Positions 27,019 to 37,319 of a stretch of 64,000 nucleotides of DNA are shown here, in pieces; position 1 is the stretch's first letter, and each line of letters starts with the position of its first letter. Where the stretch lies: NCBI GenBank assembly GCA_947494995.1, contig CANLWY010000006.1, forward strand, positions 178,857-242,856, written 5' to 3'. This DNA is from an uncultured Campylobacterales bacterium. Its GTDB lineage: Bacteria; Campylobacterota; Campylobacteria; Campylobacterales; Arcobacteraceae. The notes below the pieces were generated by a model. The model did no database searches. It saw only the letters and a list, made by a program, of their open reading frames with translations, and had not been told where the DNA came from. The translations under genes and the position numbers were made by a program.

Positions 27019-28362
27019 ATGGCATTTTACTCATCATTTGGAGCTGCAGGTGAAGTGACAGGTTCTTGTCATTTACTTGAAGTAAAACATTTAAAAGTAC
27101 TTATTGATTGTGGACTTTTTCAAGGAAAGGAAGAGTATTTAAATGAAGAAGAGTTTGGCTTTGATCCAACAGAAATTGATTATTTAATAGTTACTCATTC
27201 TCATTTAGATCATATTGGAAGAATACCTTTATTAGTAAAAAAAGGATTTAATAAAAAGATTATATCTACAAAAGCAACTTTTGAATTAGCAAAACTTATG
27301 CTTAATAATGCTGCTGTAATTTTACAAGAAAAAGAGAAGCCTCTATACTCAGAAAATGATGTACAAAAAGCTTTATCTCTTTTTGGAACTTTTTTAGATT
27401 ATAACCAATCTTTTGAATTAGAAGAGGGTGTTAATATTTCATTTAAAAACGCAGGACATATTTTAGGTTCGGCAACTCTTAAAGTAGATTATTTTGAAGA
27501 TTCTATGAATAAAAGTGTTGTTTTCTCTGGTGATATAGGACAAAAGGAAAGATTGATTACTTCTTCCATAGATTTGTGGGAAGATAGTAATTATGTTTTT
27601 TTAGAATCTACATATGGTGACAGAATTCATAAAAATCTAAATATTTCCGTAGAAGCTTTTAGAGAGAATATAATAAATGTTATAAATAAAGGTGGAGTAG
27701 TAGTCCTTCCTTCTTTTGCATTAGAGCGAACACAAGAAATTTTATATATTCTAAAAAAAATGAGTGATGATAATCTTTTAAATAATGTACCTGTTTTTCT
27801 GGATGCACCTCTTGCAATTAATGTTACTAAACTTTTTATAAAGTATTCTTCATTGTTAAATGTAGAGCTTAAAAATTTGATTGCAGAAGGAGAAAATCCT
27901 TTTAATTTTAAAGAATTAAATATCTCATATACAAAAGAAGAATCATTAGAAATAAATAAAGTTTCAGGGGCAAAGATCATAATTGCAGGTTCAGGTATGT
28001 GTGAAGGTGGACGGGTTAAATATCATCTATTAAAATATTTACAATCTTCTCAAAACTTAATTATGTTTGTTGGTTTTCAAGTGCAAGGAACACTAGGAAG
28101 AAAAATACTTGATGGTCAAAGGTTAATTGAAATTGAAAATAGTGAAGTTAATGTGAGTGCACAGATTAGATCTATTGATGGATTTTCTGCACATGCAGAT
28201 CAGAAAGATTTAATTAGTTTTATAAAAGATTTAAAAAATATTTTTTGTATTTATTTAATACATGGCGATGAAAAAAAACTTGAAATATTTAAAGATAAAA
28301 TCAATAAAGAGTTAGAAGATAAAGTACATATTGTAAAGTTTAAAGAAAGAATATATATTTAA
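27019..28362 (+). CDS. beta-CASP metallo-beta-lactamase-fold hydrolase (RNA-processing type)
   Basis: The 447-residue protein has the zinc motif HSHLDH (H60, H62, D64, H65), HILGSATLK with a metal histidine, and FSGDIGQ. The beta-CASP signatures FLESTYGDR, VVLPSFALERTQEIL, IIAGSGMCEGGR and GFSAHADQ are also present. These identify the YSH1/CPSF-like group of single- or double-strand RNA nucleases. The bacterial members' targets are mostly unknown; it is distinct from RNase J by its length and domain order. Monocistronic, with GGAG before the ATG. Confidence 0.88.
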   Translation: MAFYSSFGAAGEVTGSCHLLEVKHLKVLIDCGLFQGKEEYLNEEEFGFDPTEIDYLIVTHSHLDHIGRIPLLVKKGFNKKIISTKATFELAKLMLNNAAVILQEKEKPLYSENDVQKALSLFGTFLDYNQSFELEEGVNISFKNAGHILGSATLKVDYFEDSMNKSVVFSGDIGQKERLITSSIDLWEDSNYVFLESTYGDRIHKNLNISVEAFRENIINVINKGGVVVLPSFALERTQEILYILKKMSDDNLLNNVPVFLDAPLAINVTKLFIKYSSLLNVELKNLIAEGENPFNFKELNISYTKEESLEINKVSGAKIIIAGSGMCEGGRVKYHLLKYLQSSQNLIMFVGFQVQGTLGRKILDGQRLIEIENSEVNVSAQIRSIDGFSAHADQKDLISFIKDLKNIFCIYLIHGDEKKLEIFKDKINKELEDKVHIVKFKERIYI

Positions 28363-28384
28363 AAGAGGAAAACCCTCTTTTAAA
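28358..28384. terminator. bidirectional terminator between beta-CASP and aldehyde dehydrogenase genes
   Basis: TTTAAAAGAGG pairs perfectly with CCTCTTTTAAA around a 5-nt loop, with T-runs on both sides; it covers the stop codon of the beta-CASP gene. Confidence 0.75.
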
Positions 28385-28392
28385 TTGTGTTA

Positions 28393-29784
28393 TTATAATA
28401 CTGGTGATTTAATAACCATCATTTTTTCATTTGAACATTCGTCCATTGAGTGGTGAATTCCACCCATTCCAAGTCCAGAAGCTTTAGCTCCTCCAAATGG
28501 CATCCAGTCAACTCTAAATGCAGTATGGTCATTTACCATTACAGTAGTACCATTTAATCTTTTTACAGCTCTTAATGCAGTATCAATATTTTTAGTAAAT
28601 ACAGCTGCTTGGAAAGAAACCTCTAAAGCATTAGCTCTATCAAATGCTTCTTCAATATCTGAGTAAGAATAAACACAAACAACTGGTCCAAATACTTCTT
28701 TAGTAGAAACTAAAGCATCATCAGCAGGGTTTAAAATTACAGTTGGTTCATAACAAGAAGCAGAAATTCTATTTCCACCAGTTAAGATTTTTCCACCTTT
28801 TTCTTTAGCTTCATTAACCCACTCTTCAACTCTGTTTACTTCATTATTGTTAATTAATGGTCCAACTTCAGTTTTAGGGTCTAATTGAGAACCTACAACT
28901 AGTTTTGAAGCATAATCAGAAAGTTTTGAAGCTACTTCATCAACAACTGATTCATGAGCGTATACTCTTTGAACTGATACACAAACTTGACCAGCGTGGT
29001 AGAAACCACCTTTACCAATTGAAGGAATTAAGTCATCAATATCTGCATCTGCTTCAACAATAACAGGTGCAACTCCACCATGCTCTAAAGCAACTCTAGT
29101 TCCTGGAGCAACTTTTGAGTTTAAGTACCAACCAACAGCACCAGAACCAATAAAAGTTAAAGCATTTACTTTTGGTGATGTAGCTAATAGTTCTCCACCT
29201 TTTCTATCACAAACAATAGCTTGTGCCCAACCTTTTGGAAGTCCAGCTTCTTCTAAAATTTCTACTAATCTAATAGCAGACATTGGAGTTTGAGTTGCTG
29301 GTTTAATAATAACAGAACAACCAACAGCAATTGCAGGAATTACTTGGTGAACTGCTAAGTTTAATGGGTGGTTGAATGCAGAAACAGCAGCAACAACACC
29401 AATAGGTTCTTTGAATGTATAAGCCATTCTATTTGCAGATGAAGCAGTATGACCCATTGCAACTTCTTTACCTTCTTGAGCTCCTAAAGCTTCAATAGCA
29501 AGTTTTACACCATTGATTGCTCTATGTACTTCAACTTGAGAATCTATCCAAGGTTTTCCACCTTCAGATGCACAAAGTTTTGTTAATTCGTCAATTTGAG
29601 AAGACATAATTTCAACAACATTTTCTAAAATCTCTACTCTTTTATATTTTGGTAAAGCATTTTTATGGTCATCAAAAGTTGTTCTTGCTAATTCTAAAGC
29701 TGTTTCAACTTCAGGAACACCTCCAAATGGAACTGTTCCAACAACGCTATCATCAAATGGTGATGTTACTTCAATTGTACTCAT
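28393..29784 (-). CDS. NAD(P)-dependent aldehyde dehydrogenase
   Basis: The 463-residue protein has the cofactor-binding segment FNHPLNLAVHQVIPAIAVGC, the general-base glutamate in ALEHGGVAPVIVE and the catalytic cysteine C268 in HAGQVCVSVQR. EVFGPVVCVYSY and the C-terminal PFGGAKASGLGMGG are also present. It oxidises an aldehyde to a carboxylate; lactaldehyde or succinate-semialdehyde-like substrates are plausible but not shown. It lies 28 nt after the TPP enzyme on the same strand, so both probably serve one pathway. Confidence 0.9.
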   Translation of the reverse strand: MSTIEVTSPFDDSVVGTVPFGGVPEVETALELARTTFDDHKNALPKYKRVEILENVVEIMSSQIDELTKLCASEGGKPWIDSQVEVHRAINGVKLAIEALGAQEGKEVAMGHTASSANRMAYTFKEPIGVVAAVSAFNHPLNLAVHQVIPAIAVGCSVIIKPATQTPMSAIRLVEILEEAGLPKGWAQAIVCDRKGGELLATSPKVNALTFIGSGAVGWYLNSKVAPGTRVALEHGGVAPVIVEADADIDDLIPSIGKGGFYHAGQVCVSVQRVYAHESVVDEVASKLSDYASKLVVGSQLDPKTEVGPLINNNEVNRVEEWVNEAKEKGGKILTGGNRISASCYEPTVILNPADDALVSTKEVFGPVVCVYSYSDIEEAFDRANALEVSFQAAVFTKNIDTALRAVKRLNGTTVMVNDHTAFRVDWMPFGGAKASGLGMGGIHHSMDECSNEKMMVIKSPVL

Positions 29785-29812
29785 TCTTATCCTTCTTTAA
29801 AATATTTTTTTA

Positions 29813-31468
29813 TTATATCATACAAGCTTTTTCAGCTAATAACTCATTTAAAATTTTGTGGTTAAGTGAATAATCAACAGCAAGGTCAATTAAATGTACA
29901 CCTTTTGAGTTAACACATTTTTCTAAAGTTTCTGCAAACTCTTCACAAGATTCTGGTCTATATCCATGTGCTCCAAATGATTCAGCAAATTTAACAAAAT
30001 CAGGGTTACCAAGGTCTAATCCAAAGTTATCGAATCCCATACCAGATTGTTTCCATTTAATCATTCCATATGCATTGTCATTTAAGATGATAACTGTCAT
30101 ATCAAGACCTAGTCTTACAGCAGTTTCCATCTCTTGGTCATTCATCATGAATCCACCATCACCACAAACTGCAACTACTTTTGAATCAGGATTAACCATT
30201 TTAGCTGCCATACCAGATGGAAGTCCAGCACCCATTGTTGCAAGAGCATTATCTAATAATAGTGTGTTTGGCTTAGCACATCTATAGTTTCTTGCAAACC
30301 AGATTTTATATACACCATTATCTAGTGTTACAATATCATCATCGCTTGTTAAAGTTTGTCTAATTGTTCTTACTGCTTTTTGAGGTAAAATTGGGAATCT
30401 TGTATCTCCGAAATATTTAGAAAGTCTTGTTCTAATTTCATCAGCTAATCTAATATAGTAATCGAAGTCCCAGTGGTCTTGTTTAGAAATATTATTTGTG
30501 ATTTTCTCCATACTTGAACCAATATCACCTACAACATCTAAATGTGGGAAATAAGTATCATCAACTTCAGATGGGAAGAAGTTTAAGTGGATAACTTTTG
30601 TAGCTCCCTCTGCATTTTCCATAAAGAATGGTGGTTTTTCAATTACATCGTGACCAACATTGATAATTAAGTCTGCTCTTTCAATTGCGCAGTGAATAAA
30701 ATCATCTTTTGAAAGTGCAGCAGTTGATAAACATAGTTTGTGGTTTTCATCAATTACACCTTTACCCATTTGAGTAGAGAAGAATGGAATACCAGTTTCA
30801 TTAACAAAATCAGTCAATGCTTCAGAAATATCACCTCTGTTTGCAGCATTACCAATACATAATAATGGTCTTTCTGCTTTTTCAATCATTTTGATTGCAT
30901 CTTTAATTGATTTTTTGTTTGCAGTTGGATATTCAAACTCTTGAACAGGATAGATGTTATCATCACAATCTTCTTCAGCAGAGATATCTTCCGGGAATTC
31001 AATGTGAACTGCACCTGGTCTTTCACTTGTTGCAATTTTAAATGCTTCTCTAATCATAGCTGGAGAGTTATTTCCATTTACAACAACTTTTGCATATTTT
31101 GTAAGTGGTTTCATCATTCCAACAACATCAATAATTTGGAATCTACCTTGCTTAGATTTTTTAATTGGTTTTTGACCTGTAATCATCATCATTGGCATAG
31201 CACCAAGTTGTGCATAAGCAGCAGCAGTTGTAAAGTTAGTAGCTCCTGGTCCTAGTGTAGATACACATACTCCAACTTTACCTGTTAACCTTCCATAAGT
31301 AGCTGCCATGAAACCTGCACCTTGCTCATGTCTTGTTAAGATTAGTTTAATTTTATCTGATTTTCTAAGTGCTTCTAGTAGATCTAGGTTCTCTTCCCCT
31401 GGAATACCAAAAATATACTCAACCCCTTCATTTTCTAACGCTTTTATAAATAAATCTGATGCGTTCAT
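29813..31468 (-). CDS. acetolactate-synthase-like thiamine-diphosphate enzyme
   Basis: The ATG at 31468 follows GGAGATAAG and gives 551 residues. It has the three-domain TPP fold: the catalytic glutamate E48 in TRHEQGAGFMA, the GPGATNF and GQKPIKKSKQGRFQ region, a central domain, and the TPP/Mg motif GDGGFMMN (from 436) ending at ILNDNAYGM. It resembles catabolic acetolactate synthases, which lack a regulatory subunit, and no ilvN-type gene is nearby. Pairing with an aldehyde dehydrogenase leaves other 2-oxoacid carboligase or decarboxylase activities possible. Confidence 0.82.
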   Translation of the reverse strand: MNASDLFIKALENEGVEYIFGIPGEENLDLLEALRKSDKIKLILTRHEQGAGFMAATYGRLTGKVGVCVSTLGPGATNFTTAAAYAQLGAMPMMMITGQKPIKKSKQGRFQIIDVVGMMKPLTKYAKVVVNGNNSPAMIREAFKIATSERPGAVHIEFPEDISAEEDCDDNIYPVQEFEYPTANKKSIKDAIKMIEKAERPLLCIGNAANRGDISEALTDFVNETGIPFFSTQMGKGVIDENHKLCLSTAALSKDDFIHCAIERADLIINVGHDVIEKPPFFMENAEGATKVIHLNFFPSEVDDTYFPHLDVVGDIGSSMEKITNNISKQDHWDFDYYIRLADEIRTRLSKYFGDTRFPILPQKAVRTIRQTLTSDDDIVTLDNGVYKIWFARNYRCAKPNTLLLDNALATMGAGLPSGMAAKMVNPDSKVVAVCGDGGFMMNDQEMETAVRLGLDMTVIILNDNAYGMIKWKQSGMGFDNFGLDLGNPDFVKFAESFGAHGYRPESCEEFAETLEKCVNSKGVHLIDLAVDYSLNHKILNELLAEKACMI

Positions 31469-31650
31469 CTTATCTCCATTTTTTAAAATTATATATGAAA
31501 TTTTCACACAATTTGATTTAAATAGTTGTTAAGTTTAGTAATAATGTTACCACTTTGTATCTTTTTTTAAACAAGTGCGAATAAACGACACAGTCGTATT
31601 TTTAATATTATATTTAGTTTAAAGCAATGAAGTAAAGTTAATTTCTTATA

Positions 31651-32712
31651 TTATAAATTTTTATTTTTATTTTTTGGTTTTTGAATAATTTTTAAAGTAG
31701 GTTCATCACTGTTCTTAACATAAATAAAGTATTCATCTCCTTCATATCTTAATGAAATATATGCTTCTTCATCTTCAGGGTTTTTTATAAGCCATGAGTT
31801 TTTTCTACTATAAGCAAGTTCAGAAAATCCTAATCTTAAATATTGTTCTTCTAGTTCTTTTTTTAAAGAGTTAAAATCTACATTATATTTATCTTGAATA
31901 ATTAGTTTATGCAAACCTCTTCTACTTGATTGTATAATTTCTTTTAAAGGCTCTTCCATATTTTTTGTAGATTCATTTAAAGGTTTAGGATTTATATATT
32001 TATAAACACTTGATAATGCTGAAATTGAAAATACAAGTATAAATACATTTAATATTGAATATAAAACTATCATATGTACTGAAACAAGTTTTATCAGGAA
32101 TTCTATAGCAAATGTATAGACAATACCAACGGTAAGTGAGAAAATAAAAGGAAACACAATTATCATTAGAAAGGTTAACGTTTTATATTCTCTTGTTATC
32201 TTCCATATTTCATAAAAGCCTAATTTTGCATCACATGAAATTGCTGGAAATATTAAAGACAATCTACTTATTAATAATATTGCTAAAATAGGAGCAATAA
32301 AAATACCTGCAACAGGAATTAAAGAGACGGCTATTAAAGGAATAGCTATAATTAAACCTAAAAGAATTGATTTTAGTAAAAATTTGAATTCTCTTAGTCC
32401 TAAAATATATGAACCAAGTTTTGGGACAGAATTCGCACCTAAAATAGATACTCTATGAGTTGTAACTGCAATAGAAATATTTATCATAATTAACATAAAA
32501 GTTATTGTAATAGGAAGGAGTGAAGATATTGGGTCAATTGTGTTTATATTTATATTGTCTATTAGCTTAGGATTTATATATTGTTGAGCATAAAAATTTA
32601 ATATTGATATTAATATAGTTGGTATAATTAGCTTTTGAATTAAATTGTTAGAGTTTTTAAAAATTGTATCAAAAGTATTTATAATTATCTCTTTATACAC
32701 TTCTTTTTCCAT
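31651..32712 (-). CDS. integral membrane protein of unknown function
   Basis: The 353-residue protein has about six membrane helices in residues 25-250 (for example IPTILISILNFYAQQYI, LLPITITFMLIMINISIAV, LLGLIIAIPLIAVSLIPVAGIFIAPILAIL). A soluble C-terminal domain of about 90 residues follows with SSRRGLHKLIIQDKYNVDF and a beta-rich EEAYISLRYEGDEYFIYV. The family is not recognised. It stands directly downstream of the dynamin pair but behind their terminator. Confidence 0.65.
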   Translation of the reverse strand: MEKEVYKEIIINTFDTIFKNSNNLIQKLIIPTILISILNFYAQQYINPKLIDNININTIDPISSLLPITITFMLIMINISIAVTTHRVSILGANSVPKLGSYILGLREFKFLLKSILLGLIIAIPLIAVSLIPVAGIFIAPILAILLISRLSLIFPAISCDAKLGFYEIWKITREYKTLTFLMIIVFPFIFSLTVGIVYTFAIEFLIKLVSVHMIVLYSILNVFILVFSISALSSVYKYINPKPLNESTKNMEEPLKEIIQSSRRGLHKLIIQDKYNVDFNSLKKELEEQYLRLGFSELAYSRKNSWLIKNPEDEEAYISLRYEGDEYFIYVKNSDEPTLKIIQKPKNKNKNL

Positions 32713-32809
32713 TTGATAATTTTTAGAATTATATCAAATGAATTTTTAATATTAATTTAAACAGTTTAATAAAATTTTTTTATAATTATTTTGTAATAAT
32801 TAGATAATA

Positions 32810-32839
32810 AAAAAGTAAGATTATTATATCTTACTTTTT
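32810..32839 (-). terminator. terminator of the dynamin-like operon
   Basis: AAAAAGTAAGA pairs perfectly with TCTTACTTTTT around an 8-nt loop and overlaps the last codons of the downstream dynamin gene. Minus-strand T-run CTTTTTTATT follows. Confidence 0.75.
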
Positions 32840-34827
32840 ATGCTTTTAATATCTTCAATCTTTTGGATATATTGAAGCTTCTTAGATTCTACAAATTCAA
32901 TACGGTCACTATTAAGATCTAAATATTGGTTTTTAGAGTATTGAATAATTTTAAATAAATAGTTTCTTTTTGAAGTTAAAAAGTCTTCAATTTTTTCAAA
33001 TCCAAAGTTTGCTTTTAATTTTGTTAATATTTCGTCTTCTCTTGGATGATAAACAGTAAATTTAGTTGGTTCACTTTCATATAAATGAACAGACTCAGCT
33101 ATTTGCTGCTCAAAGTGAGCAATTGTTGCTTGAGTTGTTTGTATATATGAGTATGATAAGGCACCATTAAAATATGCAAACTTTTTTCTAAGTGCAGAGA
33201 TATTTTCTAAAATAGCTCTGTGATAAGTTCTTAAAACATTTTCATAAACTTTTGCTGCAAAGTGTCTTGTAGCAGAGAATTCAGCATCAGAAGCAATTTC
33301 TCTGTGTTTTTTTATAAGTTCATAAGGTTCTTGCCATCTATGAACTCTTTGTTTTATATTTCTATAAACATTTCTATATGCTTCATCTGTTTCTAATTCA
33401 ATTTGTTTTAAATCTTTTATAGTTCTTTTGAAAAGTTTATCAATTGTTTGATCATCATAAAAAAGGTTTTTGTATACATTATCAGAATCAATCCAATATG
33501 TTTCATATTCAATTTTTTCAAAATTGTCTTTACTTAAGAAACCAGATTTTTCTTCATACCTATGAGCTTTTTGCTTTTTGATGCTTTTATATGTCTCATG
33601 TGCCATTTTTTCCATAATTGATTCAAGTGAATTATAGATTGAGAACAACTCTTTAGAGTATGTCTTATGAATATTCTCAAATGCCTCTAATATATCCTCT
33701 TCTGCATCTTTTAAAATCTCACTTAAAGAGTCATATACTGCAATAATTGTTTCATACTCTTTTGATAAAATATCACAAATACTTTTTAAATCTTTTTTAA
33801 TAGCAAACTCTTTTGATTCTGCTGCTTGAGGTCTAATTGTATTTTCAATAAAATCAAGTACATCTTTGATATTTGACTCTTCTAACATCTTATCATTATT
33901 AGATGTATCTAAATTATTAATATCTTCAACTTCTTTATAATATTTGTCAAGATCTTTTGCTATTGAAGCAATATTTCCACCAAGTGCGTTTTTTATGTTT
34001 TTTAGTAAAATATCTTGTTTATCTTGTATCAAAACATCTTGATGATGAGCTCTTGATTCAAGTGCCATTTTAGCAGAGATTGGAGTTACTTGAGAAAAAT
34101 ATTTAGAGAATTTTTCACTTACATATTTTGTAGTTGTATCAATTTGTTCTTGAGAAAATTTATCTTTTTGGTTAAGTACACAAAGAGATTTATTTTTAAA
34201 ATGCTCCATATACTCTTCTAAAACTTCAGCTTCTGACATTTTCCCAGCATTATCTATTAAAGTAAGCCAGATTATACCACCTACATCTTTTAATACTTTT
34301 CTTGTTGTATCTGTATCACTTTGTGATTGTGAATTAAGACCTGGAGTATCAACAAATGAGATATCTTTTAAAATATCCATTGGTGCATAAAGTGTAAGAT
34401 ATTTAATATCTTTCATTTCATCTTGTCTTTGGTCAGTAAAATCTGCAATTGCATCTATTGCTGCATATTCTTGAGCTCCTGAATAATATGTAATTTTAAG
34501 TTTATATTCATCCCCATAGTTGATAAAATTTACCTTTGATGTAACAGGGGTAATTCCTGTAGGAAGGATATTTCTAGAAAGAAGGGCATTTAAAAATGTA
34601 GATTTACCTGAAGAAAACTGTCCTGTAATAGCAACTTCCATAGGGTATCTTGCACGTCTAATTTGTTTATCTAAGATATGTTTTAATTGAAGTGAAGGTA
34701 AGAATTTTGGATCTAAAAGTGCATCTCTAACTTTTTTTATTTCTCCCACTAAGCCTTTTTCATATTCAACAGCTTTTTCTAAATATTTGTCGTTGTATTC
34801 TTTTACAAAATTACTTAAAATGTTCAT
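32824..34827 (-). CDS. bacterial dynamin-like GTPase (partner 1)
   Basis: The 667-residue protein has G1 GQFSSGKS (69-76), a G2 threonine in GITPVTSKV, G3 DTPGLNSQ and a G4-like NQKD. A long helical stalk region follows (residues about 300-667). Bacterial dynamin-like proteins remodel or tether membranes. It begins exactly at the stop of the larger dynamin gene (TAATG). Two different dynamins in tandem match the arrangement of the C. jejuni DLP1/DLP2 pair, which assembles as a hetero-oligomer. Confidence 0.87.
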   Translation of the reverse strand: MNILSNFVKEYNDKYLEKAVEYEKGLVGEIKKVRDALLDPKFLPSLQLKHILDKQIRRARYPMEVAITGQFSSGKSTFLNALLSRNILPTGITPVTSKVNFINYGDEYKLKITYYSGAQEYAAIDAIADFTDQRQDEMKDIKYLTLYAPMDILKDISFVDTPGLNSQSQSDTDTTRKVLKDVGGIIWLTLIDNAGKMSEAEVLEEYMEHFKNKSLCVLNQKDKFSQEQIDTTTKYVSEKFSKYFSQVTPISAKMALESRAHHQDVLIQDKQDILLKNIKNALGGNIASIAKDLDKYYKEVEDINNLDTSNNDKMLEESNIKDVLDFIENTIRPQAAESKEFAIKKDLKSICDILSKEYETIIAVYDSLSEILKDAEEDILEAFENIHKTYSKELFSIYNSLESIMEKMAHETYKSIKKQKAHRYEEKSGFLSKDNFEKIEYETYWIDSDNVYKNLFYDDQTIDKLFKRTIKDLKQIELETDEAYRNVYRNIKQRVHRWQEPYELIKKHREIASDAEFSATRHFAAKVYENVLRTYHRAILENISALRKKFAYFNGALSYSYIQTTQATIAHFEQQIAESVHLYESEPTKFTVYHPREDEILTKLKANFGFEKIEDFLTSKRNYLFKIIQYSKNQYLDLNSDRIEFVESKKLQYIQKIEDIKSIKSKI

Positions 34828-37175
34828 TATTTAAGTCCTTTGTTGATTGTTTCAAGTTTTTTAATTTTTTTATGAATTTCAATAGTTAGTTCATCTTTAT
34901 TAGCTTCATTTTCTTCAAAAGTAGCAATTCTATCTTGAAGTGATTTTTCATCCTTCTTAAGTTTGTGTTCAAATACTTTTAAAGGTTCGGCAATTTCATT
35001 AAAGAAGTTTTCAATTAATACTTCAGAAATTGAAGCAGCTTTTTCTTTTATATTTTTTTCTATAGGAGAAAATTCTTCTTTAATAAAGCCTTCTATTGCT
35101 CTATCTAATTCTGGAAGTTTACTCTCTTTTGATTTATTTACTTCTTTTACAATTTTATTTATAAGTACTTCATTTGATGAGGTTAAAAAACCTGCTTTAA
35201 AATCGTCTTGGAAAAATCCTCTTGCATCGAAGTTGTCATTTTTATGACCAATTACGAAACCTAGGTCTTGGTATTTTTGTTCACAAATCTCACCTATATT
35301 TTGAGATTTTTTAATAAACTTATATCTATAGTCTCTAATGATATCAATAATTCCATCTTTTATAGCAGTTTCAATGATAACTTTAATTCTAGAGTTTTCA
35401 GGTCTTCTTTTTGTTTTTTCAAAAGAGTATTTTACATCTGAGAAGACTCTTTGTTTAATAATATTTTGTAAATCAATAAGTTCAGTTGAAAGGAAAGTTT
35501 CAAGTGTCTCTATATATGTTTTTGCATCAACCTTATAAAGATTTATATCTTCATTTAATGATGTAAATATTTTTTTGTTTGTATTTTTTTTATTTGTAAA
35601 ATCTTCTAAGTCAGCTTCTAACTCTTCTTTAGATTTTGATAATAAAACAAGTTCATAGTTAAATGATTTTAACTCTTTAGTGATAGTTTTATTTATTTGT
35701 GACTTAGCACCTTTTATTATTAAGTCAGATTTAGAAGAGTTTACTCCAAATAGTGTATCTTCAAGATACTCTTCTATTTCTAATATTCCTGTATCTTCTA
35801 ATTTGTAGCCAGCTTCAATTGCTTCATTACTTCTTCCTGTTCTATGAAGAAGTGCCATTTTCCCAGAAATAGGTATAAATTTAATATGACTTAAAATATA
35901 ATCTAATTTAGAGTCTTTATTTTGAGCTTTTAACTGTGCTTCTATTGAATTTTTTGTATAGTTTATTACTTCTTCAAGTTGTTCTTTTGATACTGTATCA
36001 GCTCTTGTAATTACAACTAAAAGCTTTGTTATATTTTGATAAAGTAGGGCATCTATGATAAATTCAACATCTTTTAATGTAGCACTTTGAGACACATTCA
36101 TTAAGTGAAGCATTAAATCACATTGTGCAAGATACTCTTTTGTTATCTCTTCTCTTTGAATAACTGGGTCATCTAAACCTGGAGTATCAACTATTTCTAT
36201 TCCGTCAGCTAAAAAGCTAAGATCAGATTTTAGTTCTACATATTTTACAAGGTTACATTTTTTTCCACTAGCTTCTGCTGATGTATAAGCTGCAAGATTA
36301 TTTATATCTACCTTTTGGCTTATTGATTCATCTTTTATTAGATTTGTTAATTCTTCACCAAAGATTTTTTTCGTTTCTTTTACAAACTCTTTTATTGAAT
36401 CTATTTGTTCCGCCGATTGTTCAATTCTATCCCATTCGTTTTTATTCCAATAAAATACGTTTGCTTCAGGTTTACCATGTTTTACAATAGTAAGATTCGC
36501 AGTTTCTGGAACAACGGCACTTCCAAGAATCTCCTGTCCCATAAGTGCATTTAACATAGTTGATTTACCAGCATTCATTACACCAGTAATACCAATTGAA
36601 AATTTTTGATTAGATAGATAATTAGAAGTTTCATCTAACTCTTTTTTAAAGTCATTTGTATTAAATGTATTTTTTAATTCATTAATAATTCCATCAAGTT
36701 CAGTTTTTGCTTTTTTAAAAGGTTTTTTCTCTTCTACTACTGAAGTATCTTCTAGATCTATTTCATCTTCACCTTCAGTTATCTCTTCTGGATCAAATAG
36801 TGATACAAGTTTTTTATATTCTGAAAGAGCTATAATATTTTCTTCTTTTAAGTATTTAAAACTTTTATGCATCTTTTCAATTTGACAATTTTTTGTTTCT
36901 TTTTGAATTGAATCAATTATTGAATACTGTAATTGATAAAGATTTTCTAATGTTGAGATCTCTTTATTTGTTATCTTAGATGTAAGTTTTTTAAAACTAT
37001 CTAATGAAATAAATCGTTCATAATCTTTTCTTGTAGCACATAAAACTAAAGACGAAATTTCAAAAAACTCTTCATCATTTTTATTGTCGTATGTTCCATA
37101 TGTAGTAGTCTGTTCTATATCATTAATTCCATGATATAGTAAGAAATAGTCATTTGCTAAACTCAAATCATCCAT
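34827..37175 (-). CDS. bacterial dynamin-like GTPase (partner 2)
   Basis: The ATG at 37175 gives 782 residues, with AAGGAG somewhat far upstream; a TTG at 37211 is an alternative. About 190 N-terminal helical residues, including an acidic stretch EGEDEIDLEDTS, precede the GTPase domain with G1 GVMNAGKS (198-205), G3 DTPGLDDP and G4 TRAD. Helical stalk sequence runs to the C-terminus. It is first in a two-gene operon with the smaller dynamin, and a role in membrane tethering or division is inferred from the C. jejuni pair. Confidence 0.85.
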   Translation of the reverse strand: MDDLSLANDYFLLYHGINDIEQTTTYGTYDNKNDEEFFEISSLVLCATRKDYERFISLDSFKKLTSKITNKEISTLENLYQLQYSIIDSIQKETKNCQIEKMHKSFKYLKEENIIALSEYKKLVSLFDPEEITEGEDEIDLEDTSVVEEKKPFKKAKTELDGIINELKNTFNTNDFKKELDETSNYLSNQKFSIGITGVMNAGKSTMLNALMGQEILGSAVVPETANLTIVKHGKPEANVFYWNKNEWDRIEQSAEQIDSIKEFVKETKKIFGEELTNLIKDESISQKVDINNLAAYTSAEASGKKCNLVKYVELKSDLSFLADGIEIVDTPGLDDPVIQREEITKEYLAQCDLMLHLMNVSQSATLKDVEFIIDALLYQNITKLLVVITRADTVSKEQLEEVINYTKNSIEAQLKAQNKDSKLDYILSHIKFIPISGKMALLHRTGRSNEAIEAGYKLEDTGILEIEEYLEDTLFGVNSSKSDLIIKGAKSQINKTITKELKSFNYELVLLSKSKEELEADLEDFTNKKNTNKKIFTSLNEDINLYKVDAKTYIETLETFLSTELIDLQNIIKQRVFSDVKYSFEKTKRRPENSRIKVIIETAIKDGIIDIIRDYRYKFIKKSQNIGEICEQKYQDLGFVIGHKNDNFDARGFFQDDFKAGFLTSSNEVLINKIVKEVNKSKESKLPELDRAIEGFIKEEFSPIEKNIKEKAASISEVLIENFFNEIAEPLKVFEHKLKKDEKSLQDRIATFEENEANKDELTIEIHKKIKKLETINKGLK

Positions 37176-37319
37176 CCTTAAGTGTACACTCCTTTTTCTA
37201 AAGTAGTGCAATTTTATCTTTACAAAATGACTTTAAGTAGGCTTTTACTCAAAGTTATCATGTTTAGTATTTTAAAGATAAATTAAAAATTTAAATTAAT
37301 TATTTTTACCCTAAAATAC

